Source of the DNA: Roseimaritima multifibrata
GTDB lineage: Bacteria > Planctomycetota > Planctomycetia > Pirellulales > Pirellulaceae
Direction: 5' to 3'
Assembly: GCF_007741495.1 (NCBI RefSeq)
Contig: NZ_CP036262.1
Coordinates: forward strand, 4,960,001-5,024,000
Length of the DNA stretch: 64,000 nucleotides
In this document: positions 38,596-47,913 of the stretch, piece after piece
Numbering within the stretch: the first letter of the stretch is position 1
How the letters are laid out: every line of letters starts with the position of its first letter
Notes under the pieces: generated by a model
Told to the model about the DNA's origin: nothing
The model's input: the letters and a program-made list of their open reading frames with translations, nothing else
Database searches by the model: none
Position numbers and translations under genes: made by a program

Positions 38596-41500
38596 CTATC
38601 GAATGGTTACGAAATCGTTGTGTAACAGCAACACATGGATCAGGTTTTCCCGAGCCCGTTGAATCGGATCTTCGGACGCAGCCTGGGAAGCGTTGCTTGA
38701 ACCTGAAAACTTCTCGGCGGTTGCTTGGGTGAGCAAAGCCGCATGCTTTGTCAAGAAATCTTGACAGCGCTGGGCCTCGCTCGGTGTAGCATTTCGCGAT
38801 AGGATCGTTTCGAAAGCCGCGTTAATAAAGTCCTCTTCGTCACATAGTTTGGCCGTGATGATCCGTGCGGCATCCAGACTCAAACTGCTGTTCATCATTG
38901 CCAAGGACTGGTGCGGGACGATACTTTCCTGGCGTCGATAACAGGCATTGGGATCCGCGACGTCAAAGATCTCCAACAACGGCATCTTTTCGTTCGGCGT
39001 ATTGCGAAAGTACAGGCTACGGCGAAATACGACTTCACCTTGATCTTCGTTGATCACGGGACCATCAAAAGTATTGTCCAAACGAGCAGCCAGACGGAGC
39101 GCGCTGTCGCGCACCAATTCGGCCTCCATCCGTCGCGCATTCATCTTCCACAGCAAGCGGTTCTCTGGATCGACGGCGATCGCATGCTCGGTCATCGCCG
39201 CAGGTGTTTGACTGGCCATGCGATAGGTTGCCGACAATACGATCTGTCGATGAAGCGGTTTCATCCTCCAGTCGTTACGCATTAACTCGCTGGCCAGCCA
39301 ATCAAGCAGTTCCGGGTGCGAAGGTTTGCGTCCATTCAGGCCGAAGTTTTCGGTGGTCGCGACCAATGGCTGACCGAAGTGCCGTCCCCACAGATGATTC
39401 GCTGCAACCCGTGCAGTGCGTGGATTATCGCGATCGGTGATCCACTCAGCCAGTGATCGCCGGCGGCCAGTACTCGTTCGCGGATACTGCTCGCCCAGCG
39501 GTTCATATTGGTCACGCGTTGGGTCTTTCGCCATCTCTGAGGCTTCGGCCAACCGAGCCTCCGCCTTGGCAAGCTGCTCCGCCGAAGCGGTCCCTGTCGC
39601 GATCTCCAACCGGGCTTCGACAGCCACCACATTTGCCGATGCCGCAGAGGCTTCCCGCGCTAATTGCTGCGTAACCGCATCGACCTCCGATTCCGCGATG
39701 GCTGCTCCATCAGGAAACTGTCTGAAATATTTCGCGACCTCCGCATCAATGCGTTTTACCATCGAGTGGTGCTGGGCCACGGCGACATGGTGCTTCAGTT
39801 CAGCCAGCGACACAGCATCATGGGCATCACGTAAACGCTGCCGCTTGGTCTCTTCGGATTCGGTAATGCGATGAATTTTAAGTCCCAAAAACTCGACGGT
39901 TCCTTGATGTGCCCACAGCGCAAATCTGCCGCTGCGACGGGCCAGTGGCATTGAGTACTCAAGCTTGCGTTCGCCGTTCAGATCAATCGTCAGCATCGAT
40001 CCAGCAGCCTGCACGTCCAATACAATTTCTTGCCCAACTTCCAGCGGTGTGGCGACGATTCCCGCTTTTGGATAGCTCTGCTTTCCGCCGCTGCGGTGGA
40101 AAGCCTGAACAGTCGATCCGGTATCAGTGACGCTGGTATAGACATCCTGTGAATTCCCGGCGTCTTGATAGTCAAAACTGAATCCGACCGAGCGAAGGCT
40201 CCCCGGAGCAAGCGTTCGATACCGCAACCGCAAAGCGAAATCTGTCGGCAGGACTTCATCGCCGACGATCGTCGCAAAGTGGGTCGGGCTGTTTTGCAGC
40301 AGCTTGCCCTCTTCGAAGGTCCACGTGCCCGACTGGCTCTTCCATAACTTGGAATTCTGTGTTGAAAAATCTTCGTCAATGATGGCCTCGCCTGCCTCCG
40401 GAAGTGCGGCGGCTTGGCTATTCGCGTTTCCGGACTCGGCCGCTTGCTGGACCTCTGCTTCAGAATGCTCCAGCGCCGACAAATCGGATCGGGATTGGGC
40501 AAGCTGTTGTGCTGCGGTGGTCACGGCGGCAGCGGTCTTTTCAAGCAATGTCTTTCGCACATCCGGACGCAGCATGGGGTACCAAACCGTCACAGGCAAA
40601 TCAGCGGCTTCAACGTCCAACGATCCCCCCAATGCCGCTGGGACGCCAGCTTGCAGCGGGTCGGATTTGTCCGGGTAGCGACTGTCGCCACGTTCGAACC
40701 GATAGGTCGGGGGAGCGTTCGGTTTGTCGTAAACCAAAGGAATCCCATCGCTCAGCACCATCCCCAGGTCGCCGTCTTTTTCGAGCGATGTCCCTGCGGA
40801 AACAGGATCGACGCGAACGTCGTGCGGTTCGAAGAAAGCACGGAATTCGTAGTACTCTTTATGCGTGATAGGATCAAACTTGTGGTCGTGGCAACGGCAG
40901 CATCGAAACGTCAAACCAAGAAAGGCTTCTCCCGTCCGTTCAACGGTATCGAACAACCAGACATCGCGGTCAAACTTGTACCAATTGCGTCCCAAATAAC
41001 CGGTCGCGGCTAGCTCGTCAGGACGCTGCGGTTCAAGTTCATCGGCGGCCAACATCTGACGGACCATCTGGTCGTAACCCGCATCGTCGTTAAGCGAATG
41101 GACGATCCAATCTCGCCATCGCCAAAGATGACGCTGGCCGTAACGAATTTCATTGCTCCCCCGGCTACCATACCAATCGCTATACCGCCAAATGTCCATC
41201 CAGTGGCGTCCCCAACGTTGACCATACTCCGGCCGCGAGAGCAAGTCGTCGACAACCGTTTCATAGGCAGCAGGATGTTGATCCTGCAGAAAGTTGTGCA
41301 GTTCAGCACGGGACGGAGGTAATCCAATTAGATCCAAATAGACGCGGCGCAACCAAGTCATCCGATCGGCTGGCTCCGCATGCGGCAATCCGGAGGATTC
41401 ACGACCAGCCTGAACAAAGTAGTCGATCGGACTAAGACACCCATGCGTGTCGGCAACCGTCGGCAAATCCGGACGCTCAATCGGTTGGTAAGACCACCAG

Positions 41501-41913
41501 GTTTTTGGATCTTCCGCAGGCTTTTCGTCCGGCGGTGCGGTGGCTCCACTGGCAATCCATTCGCGAACCTTGTCGATCTGCTCGGGCGTTAACGGTGCCC
41601 CTTCATTCTCCGGTGGCATCTGGTAGCCCGCGTCACCGGTCAGCACATCCAGCAGCAGACTCTCGTCGGGCTTGCCTGGCACGACCGCCGCACCCGAGTC
41701 GCCTCCCTGCAGCATGAATTTTGCGGTATCAATCCGCAAGCTGGACTGCGCCTTCAAAGGGCCATGGCATGCAAAACACTTCTCCTCCAACAGCGGCTTG
41801 ATGTCGGCGACATAGTCAACCGCGTGCGTCAGGGCCGCCGTGCACCAGCTGAACAACACCCACACGCAAATCCAAAAGCAGTCAAGCCGAAGACAGAACA
41901 TTAAGAGAACCAT
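38596..41913 (-). CDS. Planctomycete cytochrome C/DUF1549/DUF1553 protein
   Basis: A large 1105-residue exported protein. The signal peptide (residues 1-30) is followed by a planctomycete cytochrome c-like domain with one heme motif CFACH and a MPPENEGAPLTPEQ segment. DUF1549 comes next (GRHWMDIWRYSDWYG, FLGLTFRCCRCHDHKFDP). In the middle (about residues 510-690) an extra beta-sandwich-like domain (GTWTFEEGKLLQNSP, YSMPLARRSGRFALWA) resembles the DUF1080 / concanavalin-like fold. A helical stretch leads into C-terminal DUF1553 (NPRTARVAANHLWGRHFGQP, HPELLDWLASELM, NDFVTIR). It is probably periplasmic and cotranscribed with the DUF1501 gene. The catalytic role is unknown. Confidence 0.92.
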   Translation of the reverse strand: MVLLMFCLRLDCFWICVWVLFSWCTAALTHAVDYVADIKPLLEEKCFACHGPLKAQSSLRIDTAKFMLQGGDSGAAVVPGKPDESLLLDVLTGDAGYQMPPENEGAPLTPEQIDKVREWIASGATAPPDEKPAEDPKTWWSYQPIERPDLPTVADTHGCLSPIDYFVQAGRESSGLPHAEPADRMTWLRRVYLDLIGLPPSRAELHNFLQDQHPAAYETVVDDLLSRPEYGQRWGRHWMDIWRYSDWYGSRGSNEIRYGQRHLWRWRDWIVHSLNDDAGYDQMVRQMLAADELEPQRPDELAATGYLGRNWYKFDRDVWLFDTVERTGEAFLGLTFRCCRCHDHKFDPITHKEYYEFRAFFEPHDVRVDPVSAGTSLEKDGDLGMVLSDGIPLVYDKPNAPPTYRFERGDSRYPDKSDPLQAGVPAALGGSLDVEAADLPVTVWYPMLRPDVRKTLLEKTAAAVTTAAQQLAQSRSDLSALEHSEAEVQQAAESGNANSQAAALPEAGEAIIDEDFSTQNSKLWKSQSGTWTFEEGKLLQNSPTHFATIVGDEVLPTDFALRLRYRTLAPGSLRSVGFSFDYQDAGNSQDVYTSVTDTGSTVQAFHRSGGKQSYPKAGIVATPLEVGQEIVLDVQAAGSMLTIDLNGERKLEYSMPLARRSGRFALWAHQGTVEFLGLKIHRITESEETKRQRLRDAHDAVSLAELKHHVAVAQHHSMVKRIDAEVAKYFRQFPDGAAIAESEVDAVTQQLAREASAASANVVAVEARLEIATGTASAEQLAKAEARLAEASEMAKDPTRDQYEPLGEQYPRTSTGRRRSLAEWITDRDNPRTARVAANHLWGRHFGQPLVATTENFGLNGRKPSHPELLDWLASELMRNDWRMKPLHRQIVLSATYRMASQTPAAMTEHAIAVDPENRLLWKMNARRMEAELVRDSALRLAARLDNTFDGPVINEDQGEVVFRRSLYFRNTPNEKMPLLEIFDVADPNACYRRQESIVPHQSLAMMNSSLSLDAARIITAKLCDEEDFINAAFETILSRNATPSEAQRCQDFLTKHAALLTQATAEKFSGSSNASQAASEDPIQRARENLIHVLLLHNDFVTIR

Positions 41914-42427
41914 TGAGAATCGGGACGTTTGAATGGATCTCCATTCAAAATGGAGAGCAGTGCCCCCCTATCGATACGCCTTCGCTGGTTCAGCTGTTGG
42001 CGGACAAACGGAATAACGCATTGAATGGTACGACGACGCGGGAACGGCTCCTCGAACCTCTACCTTGCCTGGGTGTTTGATGCGATGGTCGGCTCCGTCA
42101 CCGATGACAGATACGGGTTTGCGGTCGATATTTTTTGCCGAAACCATCTTCACTCGAGGAACGGTCAGTAATCATCCGGTGCCGACGAGAGATTCTCAAT
42201 CGACGAACGCCAAGGATCACCGCGCCGCTGAGTTGTAGGGTTCTTTAGGTAGGATGTTGTGGTGGGTTTGTTGCGTGGCGAATATTTCACCACTGGCACC
42301 AATCGTGCCTGCTCACAACATAACGCCCCCGAGGGGGCCTAGCAACAATTTATCGTCAAGATTCACAAGGCCCCAATCCGCTGGCATCCAGCGTTCGCAA
42401 GCCGTCGTTAACCTCCATCTTGCACGT
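41914..42427. other. Intergenic stretch without a supported gene
   Basis: These 514 bases separate the DUF1549/1553 gene from a small membrane-protein gene. A 61-codon minus-strand open frame (41968-42153) has a protein-like composition but no start signal or recognised family. I see no repeat family members here. Confidence 0.4.
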
Positions 42428-42760
42428 TCAAGAGAATTGCCTGATGTCTGCTAAGTATTGGTCAACAACCTCCGCGGCCTCGTCAACAGTAACGGAATGG
42501 ATGTCGCTGTATTCCTTGGCGGCACTCACCTTCTGGTTCGATTCGGCAAGACGTTGCCACTGTTCCTTCATCCCCGGCACGTAGTCGATCCCATGGTGCG
42601 TCAAAAGCAGATTCAGTTTTTCTTCAATACGGCGAAGGCGTTCCCCGCCAGCAACGCTCGAAGCGGACCGGCGTGAGGCAATCTTCGTTCCACCCGCAAA
42701 GAGAGCGATCAACACCGCAATGATGAAGTAGTCGAAAAAATCAAGGGCAGCAAAAATCAT
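42428..42760 (-). CDS. Small single-pass membrane protein, unknown
   Basis: I do not recognise a family. The ATG at 42760 begins a hydrophobic helix (FFDYFIIAVLIALFAGG) that fits a membrane anchor. A short basic segment and a helical, charged cytoplasmic tail of about 80 residues follow (LRRIEEKLNLLLTHHG, EAAEVVDQYLADIRQF). The frame is open 25 codons further upstream to a GTG at 42835, but that part does not look coding. The total is 110 residues. It is one of a series of same-strand small genes, with a 190-base gap to the next. Confidence 0.6.
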   Translation of the reverse strand: MIFAALDFFDYFIIAVLIALFAGGTKIASRRSASSVAGGERLRRIEEKLNLLLTHHGIDYVPGMKEQWQRLAESNQKVSAAKEYSDIHSVTVDEAAEVVDQYLADIRQFS

Positions 42761-42950
42761 GAAATGACTCGGTCGAAAAAAACATCGTCGTTCAGCATTC
42801 ACAGCATGGCTCTGTGGTTGCCCATCGCCCCACACTCGCGACTTGCGTTCAACTAAACCGGCTTACGCCCCACATCAGCGAGCTCTCACAAAAAATTCTC
42901 AATTCCAAAGCCGATTGCCCTTCGGCAACTTCGGTTATTCGCATTGGCTA

Positions 42951-43325
42951 TCACTTATACGCTTCTTCAAGGCCTTGAACAAAGTGGGTAAATCGTCCGT
43001 GAATCCGCAGAACAATAATGCCAACGAACGGAACCAAGAGTTTCGCAAGAGGTGGCGCAAGCGACGCCCACAAGATAATCACCAGCAGTGCGGCGGTCCA
43101 AGCGATGCGAGGTTGAATCCCCCAAAGTGGCGTGTTCGTGTTAAATCCAAACCATCGTAACGCCAAGTAGATCGAAGCCAACATCAGCGGAGCGAATAAC
43201 AAATTTGTTATTGAATCGCCCCCCAGTACCAACCGCCATTCATAGTTCAGTGCAAACAACGCACCCGTTGCGACGACTGCAATGGCCAATAATTCAAATG
43301 CTGATTTCGGCTGCGGTGTTGTCAT
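42951..43325 (-). CDS. Small polytopic membrane protein, unknown
   Basis: A 124-residue protein with four hydrophobic spans: LLAIAVVATGALFALNY, NLLFAPLMLASIYLAL, IAWTAALLVIILWASLA and AKLLVPFVGIIVLRIHG. It has a soluble C-terminal tip. The ATG start is clean. No domain is recognised. The composition and codon use look like a real gene. Confidence 0.65.
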   Translation of the reverse strand: MTTPQPKSAFELLAIAVVATGALFALNYEWRLVLGGDSITNLLFAPLMLASIYLALRWFGFNTNTPLWGIQPRIAWTAALLVIILWASLAPPLAKLLVPFVGIIVLRIHGRFTHFVQGLEEAYK

Positions 43326-43914
43326 CGATTGCCTAACAGGAGCGAGCTATCTGGAAGAGTTACGCTGACGCAGGTACGCAAAACGGAGAAAAATCGCTGT
43401 ACTATCATGACCGCAATGCATCTCCGCGAGAGAACATTAATCGTCAGCATGCACGGCCGGCAGAATGTCAAATCCGGAACACATAACGTCGTATCCCACC
43501 GCACGGCTTCGTAATCCGAGCAGCTTAAACGTAGCAACAAAACTTCGACCTGCCCAACAATGCCAAGGCGAAAGTATAGGCGATTGGAGAAGCACGGAGC
43601 AAGTATTGGATCGCGATCGCATGACAGTGCAAATCAAACCACGCATCGAATGAGAGCAGGGCATCGATGCCGAGCAACGCCTATCCGAGGCCGATTCACG
43701 ACCGCACAATCATTCAACAATCTTTCACGTTCCCTGCGTGAAAGTCATTTGCAGACGAACTGGCCCGCCAAGAACGGCAAGTGAAGTGATAAGGCGACAA
43801 GTCAATTTTGCCAAGAGAGAGCCATCATTTAGCTTTTGGGGCAGCCAGTAGCGGTCAGCGTTCAAATACCGCAGCCGAAGATTATGGCGGCCATTTGAAA
43901 AGCGATTCGAGCAC
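43326..43914. other. Intergenic stretch, nothing recognised
   Basis: This is the gap upstream of the membrane-protein gene starting at 43325. Several short open frames occur, but none has a ribosome site or sensible composition. No terminator is apparent. It runs into the tandem repeat that begins near 43915. Confidence 0.4.
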
Positions 43915-44430
43915 TTTTTTTCATGAAGAACGGTGGCGCCACCGACCACGGACGAGGTGGTTTAATCTTTTACAAACATCTGATGGCGTACGGCGTTTGC
44001 ATGGCCCGGCAAAGCCTCTCCCCCTTCGTCGTACTCGTACTCAGCACCGCGGTACTCGTACTCCTACTCGACTCCCCACTCGACACAAACACCGATCCGC
44101 GAAAGATGAGACGGCCATTTCTGACTCGATTCGAGTACGAGTATCGGGCTGCGCCCTGAGTACGAATACGAATACGAATACGATTTTTACGGTGAACGGT
44201 CACGCCACCGACCACGGCCGAAGGTGGTTTAATCTTTTACAAACATCTTATGGCGTGCCGCACTTGCACGGCCTGGCAAAGCCTCTCCCCCTTCGTCGTA
44301 CTCGTACTCAGCACCGCGGTACTCGTACTCCTACTCGACTCCCCGCTCGAAACAAACACCGATCCGCGAAAGATGAGACGGCCATTTCTGACTCGAGTAG
44401 GATTAGGATTTATTTCGGAACGGTGGCGTT
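43915..44430. repeat. 276-bp tandem duplication containing TACTCGTACTC palindromes
   Basis: Two direct copies share GCCACCGACCACGG (starting at 43938 and 44214, 276 bp apart), GGTTTAATCTTTTACAAAC, CTCGTACTCAGCACCGCGG and CGCGAAAGATGAGACGGCC. A third partial start is seen near 44420. Each copy contains the GAGTACGAGTAC-type palindrome also found at 51952-52010, 52185-52224 and 53075-53120. Copies differ by scattered substitutions. Confidence 0.8.
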
Positions 44431-44504
44431 CACTTGGTCGCGACGGAAGATTGGGTGTTTTCGAAAACCTTGACTCCGCGGCCGGGGGTGCCTGACTGCA
44501 CCGA

Positions 44505-45488
44505 TTACTTCGGATCATCTAGGAATTGTGACAATCGGTCTCCTAGCCACTCCCGAAAAGCGTCTGTTGTCGGTGGGCTATGTTTGCATTCGGGCATCAA
44601 TTCCACATCAATATTTGGCAGTCTCCCCCTCAGTCGATCGATAACGTCGCGACCTGGGAATGAAATATCGTTTTCCCCGGCCAGAACCAATGTTGGCATG
44701 GTCAGCTGTTCCAAATCCTGATCGCTTGCAAGTGGTGGAATCCTCAAGTCCATTTTCATATCACGAAGGGTGCATTCAATCATGCCGGCCCAATCGTCAT
44801 CCCACGTGGATAGTATTGGTAAAAGTAGTTTTCTGAGATTGCTTGACGAAGGCCGAATTTTGTAACGGACCATCGGAAACACCATCTTCATAAGCCCCGA
44901 CAGATGCGATCCATTAGCAATTCCCGCAGGCACCATTAACGCGAGCCGACTCACACGGGCAGGTGCTGTTGTTGCCGTCAACCGAGCCAGGAATCCACCC
45001 CAACTGACGCCGAAAAGATTGACTTGGTCAAGCTCTAGGCCATCCATTACGTCAATCAACCATAACGCCAGAGAATTGTCATTCAGTGGCAATTTGATTT
45101 CGGGCCCGCGAATCGATTGGCCAGGCAAATCAGGTGCATACACGCGAAACCGTTTCAGAACAGGTCCCATTTCCGACACGAGAAACGGCGATCCAGTTCG
45201 CATTGCGTGCAGACAAACCAACGGTCGCCCATTCTCAAGACCGCTCACCAATACATGGCTAGCCCCGTACCGGGTGGGGACAATGGTTTCGCTTACTTCC
45301 GTTTCAATTTTATCAACGAATCGGTCATACCAGTCGTTAAGCCGCCCCTTTCCATCTTGAGTTTTCCAGATAACTGATTTCATTCTGAGTTCCAGTGGAA
45401 TAAGGAATCGACGAAGTCCTTGCTTTGCGGCGAGTCGTCTGCCTATACCTGCTGCCCAGGACGTGATCTCGATCTTTCGATCGGCCAC
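44505..45488 (-). CDS. Alpha/beta hydrolase fold protein
   Basis: A 327-residue soluble hydrolase. The nucleophile motif is GVSWGG. The oxyanion/early strand phrase is PLVCLHAMRTGSP, followed by FRVYAPDLPGQS. The acid is in VLAGENDISFPG and the catalytic His in PECKHSPPTTD. The first about 60 residues (LRRFLIPLELRMKSVIWKTQDGKGR) form an N-terminal extension. The start is GTG at 45488, and an ATG at 45383 is possible. Substrate is unknown (esterase, haloalkane or epoxide type cannot be told apart). The stop is followed by the tandem repeat region. It is the largest soluble protein in this minus-strand series. Confidence 0.85.
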   Translation of the reverse strand: MADRKIEITSWAAGIGRRLAAKQGLRRFLIPLELRMKSVIWKTQDGKGRLNDWYDRFVDKIETEVSETIVPTRYGASHVLVSGLENGRPLVCLHAMRTGSPFLVSEMGPVLKRFRVYAPDLPGQSIRGPEIKLPLNDNSLALWLIDVMDGLELDQVNLFGVSWGGFLARLTATTAPARVSRLALMVPAGIANGSHLSGLMKMVFPMVRYKIRPSSSNLRKLLLPILSTWDDDWAGMIECTLRDMKMDLRIPPLASDQDLEQLTMPTLVLAGENDISFPGRDVIDRLRGRLPNIDVELMPECKHSPPTTDAFREWLGDRLSQFLDDPK

Positions 45489-45661
45489 AATCTATCGTCC
45501 TTAACACCTTGCCCCATCAAAACCCCGAACCGGCTTATGGTGACCGGCTCCGTTACTTGAGACAACGTCAGCCGTCACCGGAAACGGAAAAACGACTTTC
45601 TATTGACGAAACTTCGTAAGCCGAGTGCTTCGTGACCGGCTGTATGATCCTGCATTGGCGT

Positions 45662-46027
45662 TTAGTTGCCGCCAAACCTGGGAGCTCCTCCTGGCAAAAA
45701 TCCTTGAGAGCTTTCTCCAAGCGAATCCATAGCCTTCTTCATCATTGCTTTTTGAAGCCGCTGTGTGACGAGAGTTAGCTCGGCTTCGTTACGAGCGAGC
45801 AGGTCTTGTTTTTCAGATGCGGACAGATTTAGCGCTTCGAACCGTTTGGCTAGCGATATATTCTTATTTTGGAGTTCATCGAGCTCGGACTGTGGAGCGT
45901 CGTTTTCCATTGCGGTCGCCATTTCAGTCATCAGTGTGATTTGCTCGGCAACCAAGGCGTCAGGGTTGCTGCCACACCCGCACGCGAGAAGGAGCAACAG
46001 ACAAAAAGCGGCTGAAAGTGTTTTCAT
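45662..46027 (-). CDS. Small lipoprotein, unknown
   Basis: A 121-residue exported protein with a clear lipoprotein signal (KTLSAAFCLLLLLACGC, with two possible lipidation cysteines), followed by a helical, charged mature part (LDELQNKNISLAKRFEAL, EAELTLVTQRLQKAMMKKA) that may form a coiled coil. It ends in a Gly/Pro-rich tail. No family is recognised. The ATG has no strong ribosome site. Confidence 0.72.
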   Translation of the reverse strand: MKTLSAAFCLLLLLACGCGSNPDALVAEQITLMTEMATAMENDAPQSELDELQNKNISLAKRFEALNLSASEKQDLLARNEAELTLVTQRLQKAMMKKAMDSLGESSQGFLPGGAPRFGGN

Positions 46028-46332
46028 CGTGGATGCTCACAAGTTTGGTGGGGATTAATTCAGGCGGTCGACGGTCGCAACCAACGAATGCAAGCAGCAC
46101 TAGTGAGATAATTTTCGGCATGTCAGTTCCTGCGCCGATAAAGAGTCTTGTTTGCTTGACAGTCAGTTCGCTGATCACATAAAAACATTGGCAAGAATCT
46201 TTACATGGAATTTTCGCCTCCGAAAGCCACGGTGTCGCCGTGGCTGACATCGGTCGTAACATATGGGCGTCAGGGGGGAGAAGTCAATCACTTCGACCAA
46301 AGCCTCCTTCGCCGCTCCGCATCACCGTTTGG
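46028..46332. other. Intergenic stretch, nothing recognised
   Basis: This 305-base gap separates the small lipoprotein gene from the next minus-strand gene. No repeat family member or RNA gene was recognised. Short plus-strand open frames here look like antisense shadow of neighbouring genes. Confidence 0.4.
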
Positions 46333-46950
46333 TCACGCCTTTTTCGGTGGTTCGATCCAGAGTTGCAACTCAGCGGATCCCGATTCGGTGCGCGCTCCAT
46401 CTCGAATGCGAGCCAATGGAAACTTGCTGTTCGGAGCACTCATTTCAGGCTCAAACAAACCTGCGAAATAGGTCGTCATCGAGCGAAAGGCTAGTAATTC
46501 ATCTGCGTTTCTGATCGGTAACTGCCCCGTCCGTCCATGATTTGTCCAGCGAATGATCGGCTCGCCGTCGGCATCCTTCAACAATGTCAATGTCAGGATT
46601 GATAGCCCGGGTGCAAGTGCAATCTCGGTCTCCGACGCGTTCGCGTTCTCGGTCCCCTTCAAGTCTACAATCCGGATCCCATACCCGTCACCAGGAACCG
46701 ACACTCGCCACTTCATCTCAAGCTCATCCCGAGCAAGCGAATCGGGCCCCGGTGCAGAAAGGAATAGAGCGTTTACGGATGCCGCGTTTACCGGACGGTC
46801 ATGCCGAAACACCTCGATCTCGGCCAATTCATCTGTAGCATGAGACAATTGCCACGACGTTCGAACATGGGAACCGATTGCCACAACCAGCAATAACACG
46901 AGAACGCATTCGAAACCGGTTGGCCAACGAAGGCCGTATTTGAATTTCAT
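46333..46950 (-). CDS. Single-pass membrane-anchored protein, unknown
   Basis: A 205-residue protein. The ATG at 46950 has a good ribosome site (GGAGAG, eight bases upstream), preferred over a longer frame starting at 46989. An N-terminal helix, FECVLVLLLVVAIGSHV, anchors it. The rest is a beta-rich domain outside the membrane (WRVSVPGDGYGIRIVDL, APGLSILTLTLLKDADG, IRWTNHGRTGQL). It ends LWIEPPKKA. I do not recognise the family. Confidence 0.68.
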   Translation of the reverse strand: MKFKYGLRWPTGFECVLVLLLVVAIGSHVRTSWQLSHATDELAEIEVFRHDRPVNAASVNALFLSAPGPDSLARDELEMKWRVSVPGDGYGIRIVDLKGTENANASETEIALAPGLSILTLTLLKDADGEPIIRWTNHGRTGQLPIRNADELLAFRSMTTYFAGLFEPEMSAPNSKFPLARIRDGARTESGSAELQLWIEPPKKA

Positions 46951-47086
46951 GGATAACTCTCCGACGGATGATGAACCATGGCGTACCAACCCCGCACAAC
47001 GAGGGCGTCGCCAATGATCTTATCACACAATCGCGACCGGACCGGCAACTCAAGGGCATCCGGTGGTCCTGTTTTTCGTTTACTTT

Positions 47087-47704
47087 TTACCTTTGTGCCA
47101 AGAATTGCATTTCGGTGATCCGATCGATGCAATGCTGTACATAGGTTGCGTGCTGCGGCCAGTGTTCGCCACAGAGGTGGCACAAGTCCACTGAATCTTT
47201 CCACTCGCCGCGAGTTTCCAATTTCGACCCAGCGGCAATGGAGTCATCAGCATTGGCGCAACCGTCAACGGATTGCTGACCGCGCTTCCACATCGACCAA
47301 GATCGAACCGATTCCACTTGTGGGAAGATCGAAAACCTGACTGTTAGAGTGGCATGCATCGGTGGGAAACAGGTAGCAATCGGACACAGGGCAACTTCAT
47401 GTCCAGCAAGCATCGCGATGAACCGGCCCAACTGAAACTGAAAGGAAACGGCCACCAATACGCCGAATAAAAAGAATACTGAAAACCGACATATGATCTT
47501 CAGAAGGAAGTAAGCGAGCGATGAATATGCGATCAAGACAAGCACGAGGTTTACGACCAAAGCGGACAGATAAACATTAGAGGGCGCCAGCGGCTGCAGG
47601 AGCCTTCCAACAGGCAACACCGGGGTTGTGGGAGCATTCAGGTAACTCGGCTTGCCGACGTAGAGCGGCCATCTCGATCGCGAAGACAATGCTCTACCGA
47701 CCAA
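47087..47704 (-). CDS. Probable polytopic membrane protein, unknown
   Basis: A 205-residue protein. Two strong hydrophobic spans (YLSALVVNLVLVLIAYSSLAY and CRFSVFFLFGVLVAVSF; first quoted in part: LVVNLVLVLIAYSSLAY) lie in the middle. The C-terminal half is Cys/His-rich (VDLCHLCGEHWPQHATYVQHC), with a possible CxxC plus His metal site. The start is the weak TTG at 47704 with no ribosome site, so the N terminus is uncertain. The look is of an orphan planctomycete gene. Confidence 0.5.
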   Translation of the reverse strand: MVGRALSSRSRWPLYVGKPSYLNAPTTPVLPVGRLLQPLAPSNVYLSALVVNLVLVLIAYSSLAYFLLKIICRFSVFFLFGVLVAVSFQFQLGRFIAMLAGHEVALCPIATCFPPMHATLTVRFSIFPQVESVRSWSMWKRGQQSVDGCANADDSIAAGSKLETRGEWKDSVDLCHLCGEHWPQHATYVQHCIDRITEMQFLAQR

Positions 47705-47834
47705 ACAAATCAGTTCGAAACCTCAAGTGCACCACAATGTTCTGCATAAGATGCGTCTGATAGTCCCATCGGCCAAGCAACAACCGATCGAGAATACCAA
47801 CAAACCGGCGACGAACAACGGGCGTTGTTTTCTA

Positions 47835-47876
47835 GCCTCAGCCTCAGCCTCGTGCTCGTGCTCGTGCTCGTGCTCG
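47835..47876. repeat. 6-bp tandem repeat (GCCTCA/TGCTCG)
   Basis: Two GCCTCA units, one GCCTCG and four TGCTCG units are in tandem. It lies in the gap between two minus-strand genes. The composition resembles the CTCGTACTC-type repeat units elsewhere in this region. Confidence 0.85.
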
Positions 47877-47913
47877 ACCGCGACCTTCTAGCCCCCGATT
47901 CCCGCGTTCCGAG

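Noticed and set aside
41968-42153. A 61-codon minus-strand frame (SVIGDGADHRIKHPGKVEV inside)
   Set aside because: The composition looks protein-like but there is no ribosome site, family or second anchor. It could be a gene fragment, which I could not support.
43808-44473. A 221-codon plus-strand frame through the 276-bp repeats
   Set aside because: The frame exists because the repeat unit lacks stops. The reading is Arg/Thr-rich without domain features and has no ribosome site.
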